The notes: generated by a model from the sequence alone, not told the origin. DNA of 64,000 nt from Streptomyces sp. NBC_00224 (GCF_041435195.1 NZ_CP108106.1:7515001-7579000), one strand, 5' to 3'. Shown: positions 1-8,787, counted from the first letter of the stretch. Numbers and translations are program-made.

Positions 1-540
1 AAGGCGCGCCCCGTGCCGACGCACCGGCCCGCCGAGCACCCGCCGACCAAGCACCAGCCGGCCAAGCCGCAGCCCGCGAAGCCCGCGGCCCCGCACAAAG
101 AACCCCCGAAGACGGCCCCGGTCAGCCACAAGACCGCCGGGTTCGCCGCGCCCGTCGACGCCGGCCCCAGCACCCCGTACCACAAGGCCGGTTCGTCCTG
201 GGCGAGCGGTTACCACACGGGCGTCGACTTCCCCGTCTCCACCGGGACCTCGGTGAAGGCCGTGGCCCACGGCAAGGTCGTCGAGGCGGGCTGGGGCGGC
301 TCGTACGGCTACCAGGTGGTGATCCGGCACGCCGACGGCAAGTACAGCCAGTACGGCCATCTCTCGGCGGTGAACGTACGGGCCGGACAGCAGGTCAACG
401 CCGGTCAGCGCATCGGCCGTTCCGGCTCCACCGGCAACGCGACCGGGCCGCATCTCCACTTCGAGATCCGCACCGGGCCCGCGTACGGGTCGGACATCGA
501 CCCGCTGGCCTACCTCAGGGCGGGCGGCGTCAGCCTCTGA
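1..540 (+). CDS. M23 family metallopeptidase, 5' end cut by the window
   Basis: The reading frame is open from base 1, so the true start lies upstream; the GTG at 13 is only the first in-frame start codon in view. The visible part begins with a Pro/Lys/Ala-rich linker (about 50 residues). A LytM/peptidase_M23 domain follows, with the zinc ligands HTGVDFP (HxxxD) and the later GPHLHFE (HxH). Such enzymes are exported zinc endopeptidases that cut peptidoglycan cross-bridges; the missing N-terminus would normally hold a signal peptide and perhaps LysM or coiled-coil segments. The 3' end overlaps the converging transporter gene by 31 bp. Family assignment is secure, substrate is not. Confidence 0.9.
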   Translation, partial: KARPVPTHRPAEHPPTKHQPAKPQPAKPAAPHKEPPKTAPVSHKTAGFAAPVDAGPSTPYHKAGSSWASGYHTGVDFPVSTGTSVKAVAHGKVVEAGWGGSYGYQVVIRHADGKYSQYGHLSAVNVRAGQQVNAGQRIGRSGSTGNATGPHLHFEIRTGPAYGSDIDPLAYLRAGGVSL

Positions 541-1460
541 TCGGACTCGGTGCTCGCGGTGCCCGTGGTGCTCTCGGCGCTCTGGCCGGGCGCCGGGATG
601 CCCGGCAGGGTCTTGTGCTCGGTGCGTGAGCGGCGGGAAGCCGCGCCGAGGCGCTCGGTGGTGAGCAGGATCAGACCGCCCGCCGCCACGACGCCGCTGG
701 CGAGGGCGAAGACGAGACCGGCCGTCCCGTAACGGAACTCCTCGCCGAAGAGGGTGAGCCCGACGGTCGCGGCGACCACCGGGTTGACGACGGTGACGGT
801 CGCCAGCGGCGCCGCGAGCCCGGCGCCCCGGTAGGAGGCCTGGGAGAGCAGCAGACCCGCGGCGGCGAGCACCGCTATGGCCAGCAGGCTGGGCACCTCG
901 CTGAGCTGGAGGCCCGCGTCCCAGTCCTCGGCCACCAGCTTGGTGAAGACCGACGCCATGCCGAAGGAGACACCGGCCGCGGCGGCGAGCAGCACGCTGC
1001 GCAGCACCGGCCCGTGCACCGCGCGCGAGGCGAGGAAGAGCACCGCCATCCCGCCGAAGGTGGCCGCCGCGAGCAGCAGCCGCTGGCCGCCGCCGACCGA
1101 GTCGGCGTCCGCGTCGGTGGTGAGGGCGAGCAGCCCGGCGAGGCCGGCCGTCGCCATGACCGCGCCGCGCCAGGCCGCCGCGCCCGCCTTGCGGCGGACG
1201 AAGACGGCGGCCATCGGCAGCGCGAAGACTATGGTCAGGGCGCCCAGCGGCTGGACGAGGGTGAGCGGCCCGCACGCGAGTGCCACGACGTGCAGCAGGG
1301 CGCCGAGACCGTTGAGTGCCACGGAGACCCACCAGGCGCTTTGGCGGAGGTAGGTGCTGTCGGGGGTGGCCGCGGCCACGCGCTCCTGGACGATCGCCGC
1401 GGCCGCGTAGGCGACGGCGGAGACCAGGGAGAGCAGCACGGACAGGGCAAGGGCACTCAT
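510..1460 (-). CDS. EamA/DMT-family membrane transporter
   Basis: A 316-residue, very hydrophobic protein with about ten predicted membrane helices in two EamA-like halves, typical of drug/metabolite transporters that export small solutes across the inner membrane. The start is the ATG at 1460 (MSALALSVLLSLVSAVAYAA), which opens directly into the first helix; the frame stays open upstream, but those residues are hydrophilic and unconserved in character. The C-terminal 45 residues are a Ser/Thr/Arg-rich cytoplasmic tail. A perfect 18-bp palindrome sits about 70 bp upstream and may be an operator. Substrate unknown. Confidence 0.85.
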   Translation of the reverse strand: MSALALSVLLSLVSAVAYAAAAIVQERVAAATPDSTYLRQSAWWVSVALNGLGALLHVVALACGPLTLVQPLGALTIVFALPMAAVFVRRKAGAAAWRGAVMATAGLAGLLALTTDADADSVGGGQRLLLAAATFGGMAVLFLASRAVHGPVLRSVLLAAAAGVSFGMASVFTKLVAEDWDAGLQLSEVPSLLAIAVLAAAGLLLSQASYRGAGLAAPLATVTVVNPVVAATVGLTLFGEEFRYGTAGLVFALASGVVAAGGLILLTTERLGAASRRSRTEHKTLPGIPAPGQSAESTTGTASTESDQRLTPPALR

Positions 1461-1529
1461 GCATCCACGATCTCTCGCGAATCGCCTTCCGTCGTCGTCC
1501 TTGAGACCGCATTGACACGTACTGCCATA

Positions 1530-1547
1530 GGAGTAGGCGCCTACTCC
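1530..1547. promoter_or_regulatory. Perfect 18-bp palindrome, probable operator
   Basis: GGAGTAGGCGCCTACTCC reads identically on both strands. It lies 70 bp upstream of the transporter start at 1460 and 227 bp upstream of the FhuF-like gene. Length and symmetry fit a dimeric repressor site (TetR-, MarR- or GntR-like); no such regulator gene is adjacent, so the partner is unknown. Confidence 0.5.
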
Positions 1548-1773
1548 AGAAGTCGTCCATACATCGGACATTCGGTACAACTGCTGGTGAGGGTGGGTCT
1601 GTTTGGATCATTTCGGCCAGGCGTGCGACCAGGATGTCCGGTAGTAGTCGTACGTAAGTTCGGTCGAAAATCTGTAAGAATCGCGGCGATCCTGGCGCGG
1701 GCACGTCATGTCTTCGGATGTCTTCCAGGGGTCGGCGCCTGCGGGCGGAAACAAGCGGAAACAAAGGGGACGA

Positions 1774-2469
1774 GTGGTGGATCTGGCGGCGGTGGCATCG
1801 GTGGGCGGGTTCTTCGCGCTGCGCACCGGACCGGCCGATGGCGCGCACCTTCCGCTGGCGCGGCTGTACGCGGGCGAGGGCGGGCCGCTGGCGGCCCGGA
1901 TCGACACCGTCGCGGCCGCCCTGCGCGCGCCCGACCGCCGGACCGCCGCCTCCATCGCCCACCTGGGACTCGTCGCCCGGCTCTGGTCGGTCTCCCTCGG
2001 GTCCGCAGTGCTCCACGGCGAGCTGCCCGACCTCGATCCGCGGGCCCTGTCCTGGGACGGCGGCCGCGGCGCCCCCGACGACCTGGTGCTCGACGAGGTC
2101 CGGGCGCTGCCCGGCACCGCCGAGCGGATCCGCGAGAGCGTCCAGTACGGCCACCTCGTCCCGCTCGCCGAGGCCTTCCGCCGCGACACGCCCGTCTCGT
2201 CCGGCCTGCTGTGGGGGAACGCGGGCTCCGCGCTCGCCGGGGCCGTCCGCGAACTGCACCGCTGGGCGCGGCGCGCGGGCCGCCCCGAAGCGGCCCGGCG
2301 GGCGCTGGAGCTTGGCGGCGAACTCTTCGCCCACCCCGACCTGGCGGGCACCGGCACCCTGCTCCCCGGCCCGGCCTTCCGGCGCCGCAGCTGCTGCCTC
2401 TACTACCGCTGCCCGGGCGCGGGACTGTGCGGCGACTGCGTCTTCGACCGGCCGCCGGCGCGCGGCTGA
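1774..2469 (+). CDS. FhuF-like (2Fe-2S)-binding protein
   Basis: The C-terminus CCLYYRCPGAGLCGDCVF carries the C-C-x10-C-x2-C spacing of the FhuF C-terminal [2Fe-2S] domain. The N-terminal 180 residues are the Ala/Leu-rich helical body usual in the family. FhuF-type proteins act in the cytosol, reducing ferric iron from siderophores. Start choice: AAGGGG at 1764-1769 precedes GTG codons at 1774 and 1777. An in-frame ATG at 1708 is possible but has no ribosome site. No siderophore transporter is next to it, so a role in iron release is inferred from family only. Confidence 0.8.
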   Translation: MVDLAAVASVGGFFALRTGPADGAHLPLARLYAGEGGPLAARIDTVAAALRAPDRRTAASIAHLGLVARLWSVSLGSAVLHGELPDLDPRALSWDGGRGAPDDLVLDEVRALPGTAERIRESVQYGHLVPLAEAFRRDTPVSSGLLWGNAGSALAGAVRELHRWARRAGRPEAARRALELGGELFAHPDLAGTGTLLPGPAFRRRSCCLYYRCPGAGLCGDCVFDRPPARG

Positions 2470-2586
2470 CCGGCGGCCCGGAAGCCCGCGGTTTGGTGTG
2501 CGGCGCCCTCGCTCCGTACGATTCCGCTTTTGGGAACTTCCACTCGCGGGCGAGACCGCACACATGACCGAGGAACGGCGACGGCG

Positions 2587-4113
2587 ATGACGGTGACAGA
2601 GGACATCCAGGACCAGGGGTACGGTCCCGGCATCGGCCAGGAGCCCGGCGAACCCGACGTGGAGTACGGCCCCGGCATCGACCCGGAGCGCCTCGCCGTC
2701 TGCCTCGGTGTGCTGGACGAGCTCGACACCATCGAGGTCGACCACCCGGACGCGATCGCCGTGCGCCGCGCCACCGCCGCGATCTACCGGACCGTGAAGC
2801 AGCGCCGCCGCCAGGAGCGCCGGGCCGCCAAGACCGCCCACGACCGGGCCGTCACGGAGGCCACCGCCACCGGCTCCGCCGAGCGCATCGACGACGAGAC
2901 CGAGGGCATCCTGCCGTCGTCCGCGACCCCCACCGGAGAGATCGCCGGGATACTCCAGCGCCCGCGCTCCTGCTACATCTGCAAGTCGCGGTACGTCGAG
3001 GTCGACTACTTCTACCACCAGCTCTGCCAGAAGTGCGCCGCCGAGAACCGGTTCCGCCGGGACGCCCGCACCGACCTCAGCGGCAAGCGCGCGCTGCTCA
3101 CCGGCGGCCGGGCCAAGATCGGCATGTACATCGCGCTGCGGCTGCTGCGCGACGGCGCCCACACCACCATCACCACGCGCTTCCCCAAGGACGCCATCCG
3201 CCGCTTCAAGGCCATGGACGACTCCGCGGAGTGGATGCACCGCCTCGAAGTCGTCGGCATCGACCTGCGCGACCCGGCGCAGGTGGTCGCCCTGGCCGAG
3301 CAGACCGCGGAGCAGGGCCCGCTGGACATCCTGATCAACAACGCCACCCAGACCGTGCGCCGGCTGCCCTCCGCCTACGCGGCCCTGGTCGACGGCGAGG
3401 GCGCCCCGCTGCCCGCCGGTGAGCTCCCCGCCCACCACGTCATCGGCGCCTTCAACTCCGGCGCGGTTGACGGTCTGGCCGCGCTGCCGCTGGGCACCTC
3501 GGGCCTCGACGCCCAGCGGGTCGCCGACCTCGCCCTGGTCGCGGGCAACGCGAGCATCGCCCGGCACCACGACGGCACCGCCATCGACGCGGGCGGCCTG
3601 CTCCCGGACGTCGTCGACACCAACACCTGGGTGCAGTCCATCGACCAGATCTCCCCGGTCGAGCTGCTTGAAACCCAGCTGTGCAACTACACCGCGCCGT
3701 TCATCCTGATCAGCATGCTCCGCCCGGTGATGGCCGAGGCCGCCCGCAGGGCGCCGAACCGCCGCGCCTACGTGGTGAACGTCTCCGCGATGGAGGGCGT
3801 CTTCGGCCGCGGCTACAAGGGCGCCGGGCACCCCAACACCAACGCCGCCAAGGCCGCCATGAACATGGTCACCCGGACCAGCGGCCAGGAGATGTTCGAG
3901 ACCGACAAGATCCTGATGACCTCGGTCGACACGGGTTGGATCACCGACGAGCGCCCGCACCACGACAAGCTGCGGCTCGCCGAGGAGGGCTTCCACGCCC
4001 CGCTCGACCTGGTCGACGGCGCCGCCCGCGTGTACGACCCGATCGTGCGCGGTGAGGCGGGCGAGGACCTGCACAGCGTCTTCATGAAGGACTACGCGCC
4101 CGGGAACTGGTAG
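2587..4113 (+). CDS. Atypical short-chain dehydrogenase with N-terminal Cys4 ribbon
   Basis: A 508-residue protein, about twice the usual SDR length. Residues 1-105 are acidic then basic helix; about 120-150 hold CYICKSR...LCQKC, a probable CxxC/CxxC zinc ribbon; the Rossmann SDR domain follows with TGGRAKIG (TGxxxxxG cofactor loop), INNAT (NNAG-like) and NVSAM (catalytic Ser region). The usual YxxxK reads TNAAK, so the catalytic Tyr is replaced by Thr, and the Ser-to-Lys spacing is about five residues longer than normal. It may still use NAD(P) but classic chemistry is doubtful. Start ATG at 2587 preceded by GAGGAA. Substrate unknown. Confidence 0.8.
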   Translation: MTVTEDIQDQGYGPGIGQEPGEPDVEYGPGIDPERLAVCLGVLDELDTIEVDHPDAIAVRRATAAIYRTVKQRRRQERRAAKTAHDRAVTEATATGSAERIDDETEGILPSSATPTGEIAGILQRPRSCYICKSRYVEVDYFYHQLCQKCAAENRFRRDARTDLSGKRALLTGGRAKIGMYIALRLLRDGAHTTITTRFPKDAIRRFKAMDDSAEWMHRLEVVGIDLRDPAQVVALAEQTAEQGPLDILINNATQTVRRLPSAYAALVDGEGAPLPAGELPAHHVIGAFNSGAVDGLAALPLGTSGLDAQRVADLALVAGNASIARHHDGTAIDAGGLLPDVVDTNTWVQSIDQISPVELLETQLCNYTAPFILISMLRPVMAEAARRAPNRRAYVVNVSAMEGVFGRGYKGAGHPNTNAAKAAMNMVTRTSGQEMFETDKILMTSVDTGWITDERPHHDKLRLAEEGFHAPLDLVDGAARVYDPIVRGEAGEDLHSVFMKDYAPGNW

Positions 4114-4135
4114 ACCGCACCGGGTTGAGCGAACA

Positions 4136-4166
4136 GTGGCCGGGCTCCCCGCGGGAGTCCGGCCAC
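4136..4166. terminator. Bidirectional stem-loop terminator
   Basis: A 14-bp stem (4136-4149 with 4153-4166, one G-T pair) with a 3-nt loop lies between the converging SDR and HD-domain genes. There is no U tract, as is common in Streptomyces. Confidence 0.75.
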
Positions 4167-4182
4167 CGGTGTGTGGCCCGCG

Positions 4183-4752
4183 TCAGGCGCCCCGCGCGCC
4201 GCCGTGTCGCGCGGCCACCAGCTCCAGGACCGGCCGCCAGTCCTCCATCACGCCCACGTCCAGGCCGACGACCTTGCCGGCGTCGTCGGCCTGGCGCAGG
4301 GTGAGTGCCGCCTCGGCCTCCGGGTCGAGCGCGAAGGCGTCCGCCTCCTCGGGCGTCATCACCCCGCCCTGCGCCCGCAGGGTCAGTTCGCTCTGCGGCG
4401 ACAGCGTCCGGTCGGGCTCGACCGCCGCGAGGTAGCGCTTGGCCGGAACGTGCAGCCGCACCAGCCGGGCCACCCGCGCCCCGAGCAGCGGGCGCACCGC
4501 GTCCGCCGCGCGGTCCGCGTGCCCGGCGTCGTCACCCGGACGGAGCAGATGCCCCAGGTCGTGGACGAGCCCCGCGATCTGGAGCTCCTTGTCACTCGGA
4601 TGGGCGCGCCGCAGCAGATGGGCGGTCTGCAGGGCGTGGTCGTGCAGATCGACCGGATCGCCGCTGCGGTCCGGTGTGTCCCAGGCGTCCCGGCAGGCGT
4701 GCAGCAGGTCCATCAGTTCCGTGACGGACCGAGGCCGGCTCGGCAGGTCCAT
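4183..4752 (-). CDS. HD-domain protein (inositol oxygenase/PhnZ-like fold)
   Basis: A 189-residue protein with the metal-binding pattern of the HD superfamily: DLHDHALQTAHLLRR, then GLVHDLGHLL (HD pair), and further His/Asp residues in LLRPGDDAGHADRAAD. HD proteins of this size are metal-dependent phosphohydrolases or mixed-valent di-iron oxygenases of the myo-inositol oxygenase/PhnZ type. The LVHDLGHLL pattern resembles the latter group, but I cannot decide the reaction. The start at 4752 is supported by GGAGGAG 7 nt upstream. It converges on the SDR gene and diverges from the 56-residue peptide gene. Confidence 0.75.
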   Translation of the reverse strand: MDLPSRPRSVTELMDLLHACRDAWDTPDRSGDPVDLHDHALQTAHLLRRAHPSDKELQIAGLVHDLGHLLRPGDDAGHADRAADAVRPLLGARVARLVRLHVPAKRYLAAVEPDRTLSPQSELTLRAQGGVMTPEEADAFALDPEAEAALTLRQADDAGKVVGLDVGVMEDWRPVLELVAARHGGARGA

Positions 4753-5094
4753 GTGAACTCCTCCCCGGGTGGCGGCCAATGCCGGTCAGCAGATCATGGC
4801 TGGATGAACTCCGTGCTGAACGGGCGGCGAAGGAAAGTTGACGCAAAGGAAATGGCCCCATCGAGCGGGGCCCCGCTCATTTGGTTACTCTGACCCCGAC
4901 GGAAGCCATCAAAGGATCCACCAGTCCTCGATGCCCGTTCCGGGACCGGCCTGCAACCTTGGCCGCACTTCCGACAGAGTGCCGGCGCCACCGCGTCAGA
5001 ACTGCCCCTGCCCCCTGCCCCCTTGAGCGGCCGGCGACCGGGAAGACCGGAGCCGCCAGTACGCCCAGGGTTACGCGACACAGAGGAGTGCGCG
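4753..5094. other. 342-bp divergent intergenic region with a 16-bp palindrome
   Basis: No gene is supported here. It holds the upstream regions of the HD gene (minus) and the small peptide gene (plus). GAGCGGGGCCCCGCTC at 4863-4878 is a perfect palindrome, and GGCCCC/GGGGCC at 4854-4859/4867-4872 could form a competing hairpin. The length leaves room for a structured 5' leader on the peptide mRNA, but I recognise no known riboswitch in it. Confidence 0.45.
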
Positions 5095-5265
5095 GTGACA
5101 CCAGAGATGACAGAACGCGAAGAGCGGACGCCGGAACGCGGCGGCCGGCCGGCCCGGCCCGAAAAGCTCCGCAACCTGGAGGTCTGGGCCCGTTCGGCCC
5201 CGATCCGACTGGCCGGCTACGAGGACGACTTGGCCGAGCCGCACATCCTGCCTGGCATTGACTGA
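5095..5265 (+). CDS. 56-residue charged peptide, function unknown
   Basis: Start GTG at 5095, with GAGGAG 7 nt upstream, gives a 56-residue product. The N-terminal half is Glu/Arg/Pro-rich; the C-terminal half is compact and less charged (LRNLEVWARSAPIRL, then AGYEDDLAEPHILPGID). There is no signal peptide, Cys or membrane helix. A strong terminator follows 12 nt after the stop, so it is an independent transcript. The charged leader-like front and defined tail recall ribosomal-peptide precursors, but no modifying enzyme is adjacent, so this is only a possibility. Codon use is normal for the genome, supporting real translation. Confidence 0.6.
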   Translation: MTPEMTEREERTPERGGRPARPEKLRNLEVWARSAPIRLAGYEDDLAEPHILPGID

Positions 5266-5276
5266 GTGAGTCCGTG

Positions 5277-5314
5277 CGACGTGTGCCCCCTGTTCCGGCA
5301 GGGGGCACACGTCG
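5277..5314 (+). terminator. Strong 16-bp stem-loop terminator
   Basis: Arms 5277-5292 and 5299-5314 pair perfectly over 16 bp around a 6-nt loop (TTCCGG), 11 nt after the peptide stop codon. One of the cleanest intrinsic-type terminators in the window. Confidence 0.85.
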
Positions 5315-5433
5315 TTCCGGCGCGGCGCGCGTGATCCCTCCGGGTGACACGTATGCCGGTCGTCCGCTTGCGGGACCGGCGGACATCCGGCAGACAATAA
5401 GGGATAACTCGGGGCGAAAGGTGGGAGATCTAA

Positions 5434-6651
5434 GTGCGCCCGATCCCGCGCCGGTTCACCCTGGCGGCAGTAGTCATGTCCTTCGGAGTGTTGGTCGCGG
5501 CCTGCGGCGGCGACAGCGGCGGCAACAGCGCCTCCGATCAGAAGGAGCTGTTCCTGCAGCCGGTCGCCGCGTCCGGCCCCGACCCCTTCACGGAGTCGAC
5601 CGCCAAGGCCGCCAAGCCGCTCACGCCCTCGCAGCCGCCGTCGAACGCCCCCAGCAGCCCCACGGCGACCGTGCAGGCCGTCCGCGCCGTGTCGGGCTCC
5701 ACGCCCGGCCTCTACGGCGGCACCCAGTCGGTGGCCAGCTGCGACGTGGAGCAGCAGATCCGCTTCTTCAACGCCGACCGGGTGAAGGCGCGCGCCTTCT
5801 CGGAGACCGCCGGGGTCAACCCGGACGACCTCCCCTCGTTCCTGCGCGGGCTGACCCCCGTGGTGCTGCGGGCCGACACCCGGGTCACCAACCACGGCTT
5901 CAAGGACGGCCACGCCACGGCCTTCCAGTCCGTGCTCCAGGCCGGCACCGCCGTCCTGGTCGACGACCACGGCAGCCCACGCGTGCGCTGCGCCTGCGGC
6001 AACCCGCTGAAGCCGCCCGTCGCCACCCAGGGGGCCGCCTCCCGCGGCCAGTCCTGGCCCGGCTACCAGCCGCAGCGGACCGTCGTCATCAACCGCACCA
6101 CCACGGTCATCAACAGCCTGATCATCGTGAACGTCATCAACAACACCTGGATCGAGCGGCCGACCGGCGACAACGGCACGCGCGACCGCGAGCGGCCCGA
6201 CATCCAGATCGACCCGACGGCGCCGGTGGTCACCGACTCGCCGAGCACGTCGGTGAGCCCGGACCAGTCCAGCCCCGCCGTCTCGCCGAGCGAGTCCACG
6301 CCGTCCACGTCCAGCACCTCCCCGAGCACCAACTGCCCGAGCACCACCCCGACCGTCACCGTGACGCAGTCGCCCCCGACAGTGCCGCCCGGCGGCACCA
6401 CGCCGAGCGCGCCCACGTCCTCGGGCTGCCCGACGGCCACCGTCACCGTCAGCCCCAAGCTGACCTCCAAGCCTCCGTCGACCCCGGCCACGCCGAACCA
6501 GCCGCTGGTGCCGACGCCGTCCACCGAGCTGCCCACACTGCCCTCCGAGCCGGCGCCGGTCTTCCCGCCGGAGCCGTCGGGCGGCGGCCAGATGCCGTCG
6601 GGCACCTCCGACTTCGACACCGAGCCGCCGCTGGACGCCAGCCTCTCCTGA
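5434..6651 (+). CDS. DUF6777-like lipoprotein
   Basis: A 405-residue exported lipoprotein. The signal peptide MRPIPRRFTLAAVVMSFGVL ends in the lipobox LVAAC, with the lipidated Cys near residue 24. A globular part (about 80-190) contains SCDVEQQIRFF and a CAC motif. About 200 residues of Ser/Thr/Pro-rich, low-complexity sequence follow, probably an extended surface spacer. The globular segment matches my memory of Streptomyces DUF6777 proteins, whose role is unknown. Start GTG at 5434. The next gene, a sensory phosphatase, begins 30 bp downstream in the same direction, so a shared transcript and perhaps shared signalling are plausible. Confidence 0.75.
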   Translation: MRPIPRRFTLAAVVMSFGVLVAACGGDSGGNSASDQKELFLQPVAASGPDPFTESTAKAAKPLTPSQPPSNAPSSPTATVQAVRAVSGSTPGLYGGTQSVASCDVEQQIRFFNADRVKARAFSETAGVNPDDLPSFLRGLTPVVLRADTRVTNHGFKDGHATAFQSVLQAGTAVLVDDHGSPRVRCACGNPLKPPVATQGAASRGQSWPGYQPQRTVVINRTTTVINSLIIVNVINNTWIERPTGDNGTRDRERPDIQIDPTAPVVTDSPSTSVSPDQSSPAVSPSESTPSTSSTSPSTNCPSTTPTVTVTQSPPTVPPGGTTPSAPTSSGCPTATVTVSPKLTSKPPSTPATPNQPLVPTPSTELPTLPSEPAPVFPPEPSGGGQMPSGTSDFDTEPPLDASLS

Positions 6652-6681
6652 CGGACGCCCCCGATCGGACCGAGGATCGGA

Positions 6682-8733
6682 GTGACGATGGACGAGTGGC
6701 CCGCGGCCCCGGGTCTCAGCCTCGCCCTCAACCGCATGGGCACCTTCGACTGGGACCTCACCAGCGGGCAGCTGCACATGGACCGGTCGGCGCTCGACGT
6801 CTTCGACATGGAGCCCGAGGAGTACGACGGCCGGCCCGAGACGCTGGGCAGCCGGGTGACCCCGGCCGAGGCGACCCGGCTCGACGCCCTGGTATCGCAG
6901 GCGCTGAAGAACGGCAGCGTCCACTACGGCGCGTACTTCCGCGTCCGGCTGCGCGACGGCACCGCGCGCTGGACGCACACCCAGGGGTACGTGCGGCGGG
7001 ACGCCACCGGCCGCCCGCAGCGCATCATCGGCGTGGTCCGGGACGCCACCCAGGAGCTCACCGAGTACTCCGACCGCCCCGCCGCCGACGACGAGCACCA
7101 CCGCCGCAATACCAGCGTGGTCGACAGCACTACGGCGGCCCTGGCGCACGCCCGTACCGTGCAGGACGTCATCGACGTGCTCAAGGGCTCGCACGGCCTG
7201 GAGCACCTGGGCGCCACCAGCCTGGTGATGGGGCTCCTGGAGGCCGGCCGGATCCATCTGGTGGCCGAGGGCCCCGAGGACAGCTTCGTGCCCGGCACCC
7301 GCTGGACCCGGGTCGACGAGCAGTACCCGATGAGCGAGGTCGTGCGCACCCTGGCCCCCCGGTTCATCCAGACCGCGGACGACTTCGCCAGGTCCTACCC
7401 CCGTCTGTGGCCGCACATCAGCGGCCTCGGCATCACCGCCGCCGCCTATCTGCCGCTGATCGCCCAGGCCCGCCCGATCGGCGCCCTCGGCCTGCTCTAC
7501 AGCGACAAGACCGGGTTCACCGCCGACGAGCGCAACCTCCTGGTGGCGCTGGGCAGTTCCATCGCGCAGAGCCTCCAGCGGGCGGTCCTGTACGAGCAGG
7601 AGCACGACCTCGCCGAGGGGCTCCAGCAGGCCATGCTGCCGCGCCGCATCCCCGAGGTGCCCGGCGCCCAGATCGCCGTGCGCTACCGCTCGGCCCGGCT
7701 CGGCCGGGACATCGGCGGCGACTGGTACGACGTCATCCCGCTGCCCGGCGGCCGCGTCGGCGCGGTCATCGGCGACGTCCAGGGCCATGACACGCACGCC
7801 GCCGCCGTGATGGGCCAGCTGCGGATCGTGCTGCGCGCCTACGCCGCCGAGGGGCACACCCCGGCCACCGTGATGGCCCGCGCCTCGGTGTTCCTGCACG
7901 AGCTGGACACCGACCGCTTCGCGACCTGCACCTACGCCGAGGCGGACCTGTCGACCGGGGTCGTCCAGCTCGTACGGGCCGGACACGTCGACCCGCTGCT
8001 GCGGTACGCCGACGGCAGCTGCCGCAGACTCCCGGTCGAGGGCGGTCTCCCGCTGGGCCTGTCGGCCGAGTTCGGGCGGCTCGAATACCCGGTCTCCACC
8101 ATCGAGCTGGACCCCGGCCAGACCCTGCTGCTGTACACCGACGGCCTGGTCGAGCAGCCCGGGGCCGACCTCGACGACGGGATGCAGCTGCTGGCCGCGC
8201 TGGTGCGGTCGGGGCCCGGCGACCTCCAGGAGCTCGCCGACCGGCTGTGCGACGTGGTCGACGACCGGGCGGGCGACGACGACGTGGCGCTGCTGCTCCT
8301 GCGCCGGCGCGCCCTGGAGGCCCCGCAGAGCGGCGGCCGGCTCCAGCAGCACGTGGCGCAGAACGACCCGGAGGCGCTGAGCTCCTCGCGCCATATGATC
8401 CGGGCCGCGGTGCGGGCGTGGGGCGCCCGGGAGCGGGCCGACGAGATCGAGCTGGCCGCCGACGAGCTGATCACCAACGCGCTGATGCACACCGACGGCG
8501 GCGCCATCGTGACCGTACGGGTCCTGGCCGGGCCCGAGCGGCGTATGCGCGTCGAGGTCGAGGACCGCTCCAGCGCCCTGCCGCGCCGCCGCGAGGCGGG
8601 CGACTCCGGGGTGTCGGGGCGCGGTCTGATGCTGGTGGACCGGCTGGCGGACGTGTGGGGCGTGGAGTCGAGGGGCAGCGGCAAGTGCGTGTGGTGCGAG
8701 TTCATCGTCCCGGAGCGCGCTACTGGACGGTAA
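6682..8733 (+). CDS. PAS-GAF-PP2C(SpoIIE)-HATPase signalling protein
   Basis: A 683-residue cytosolic regulator. Order: PAS-like sensor (about 10-130), GAF (about 155-300), SpoIIE/RsbU-type PP2C phosphatase (about 310-540, with GGDWYDV, GDVQGHD and DDVALLLLR metal-site motifs) and a C-terminal HATPase_c anti-sigma-kinase-like domain (about 560-683, ELITNALMHT N-box and GRGLMLVD G-box). Streptomyces has many such fusions, which combine kinase and phosphatase activity on STAS anti-sigma-antagonist proteins to control alternative sigma factors. Start GTG 6682 (GAGG 6 nt upstream) or ATG 6688 (GGAG 5 nt upstream). Partner proteins are not encoded nearby. Confidence 0.88.
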   Translation: MTMDEWPAAPGLSLALNRMGTFDWDLTSGQLHMDRSALDVFDMEPEEYDGRPETLGSRVTPAEATRLDALVSQALKNGSVHYGAYFRVRLRDGTARWTHTQGYVRRDATGRPQRIIGVVRDATQELTEYSDRPAADDEHHRRNTSVVDSTTAALAHARTVQDVIDVLKGSHGLEHLGATSLVMGLLEAGRIHLVAEGPEDSFVPGTRWTRVDEQYPMSEVVRTLAPRFIQTADDFARSYPRLWPHISGLGITAAAYLPLIAQARPIGALGLLYSDKTGFTADERNLLVALGSSIAQSLQRAVLYEQEHDLAEGLQQAMLPRRIPEVPGAQIAVRYRSARLGRDIGGDWYDVIPLPGGRVGAVIGDVQGHDTHAAAVMGQLRIVLRAYAAEGHTPATVMARASVFLHELDTDRFATCTYAEADLSTGVVQLVRAGHVDPLLRYADGSCRRLPVEGGLPLGLSAEFGRLEYPVSTIELDPGQTLLLYTDGLVEQPGADLDDGMQLLAALVRSGPGDLQELADRLCDVVDDRAGDDDVALLLLRRRALEAPQSGGRLQQHVAQNDPEALSSSRHMIRAAVRAWGARERADEIELAADELITNALMHTDGGAIVTVRVLAGPERRMRVEVEDRSSALPRRREAGDSGVSGRGLMLVDRLADVWGVESRGSGKCVWCEFIVPERATGR

Positions 8734-8787
8734 CTATCCGTTACATGGCTGAGCGAGGAGCTCGCGGGGCTGGTTAATCTGTGAGGT

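Noticed and set aside
4753..5094. Known riboswitch in the leader of the peptide gene
   Set aside because: No cobalamin, TPP, SAM, glycine or cyclic-di-AMP core motif could be recognised.
5095..5265. Firm call as a ribosomally made peptide natural product
   Set aside because: No modifying enzyme, protease or transporter is adjacent; the idea is kept only as a possibility.
5071..8490. A 1139-residue minus-strand open frame
   Set aside because: It lies wholly antisense to the lipoprotein and phosphatase genes. Its composition (Gly/Arg/Val/Asp runs) is that of a shadow frame in high-GC DNA, with no domain.
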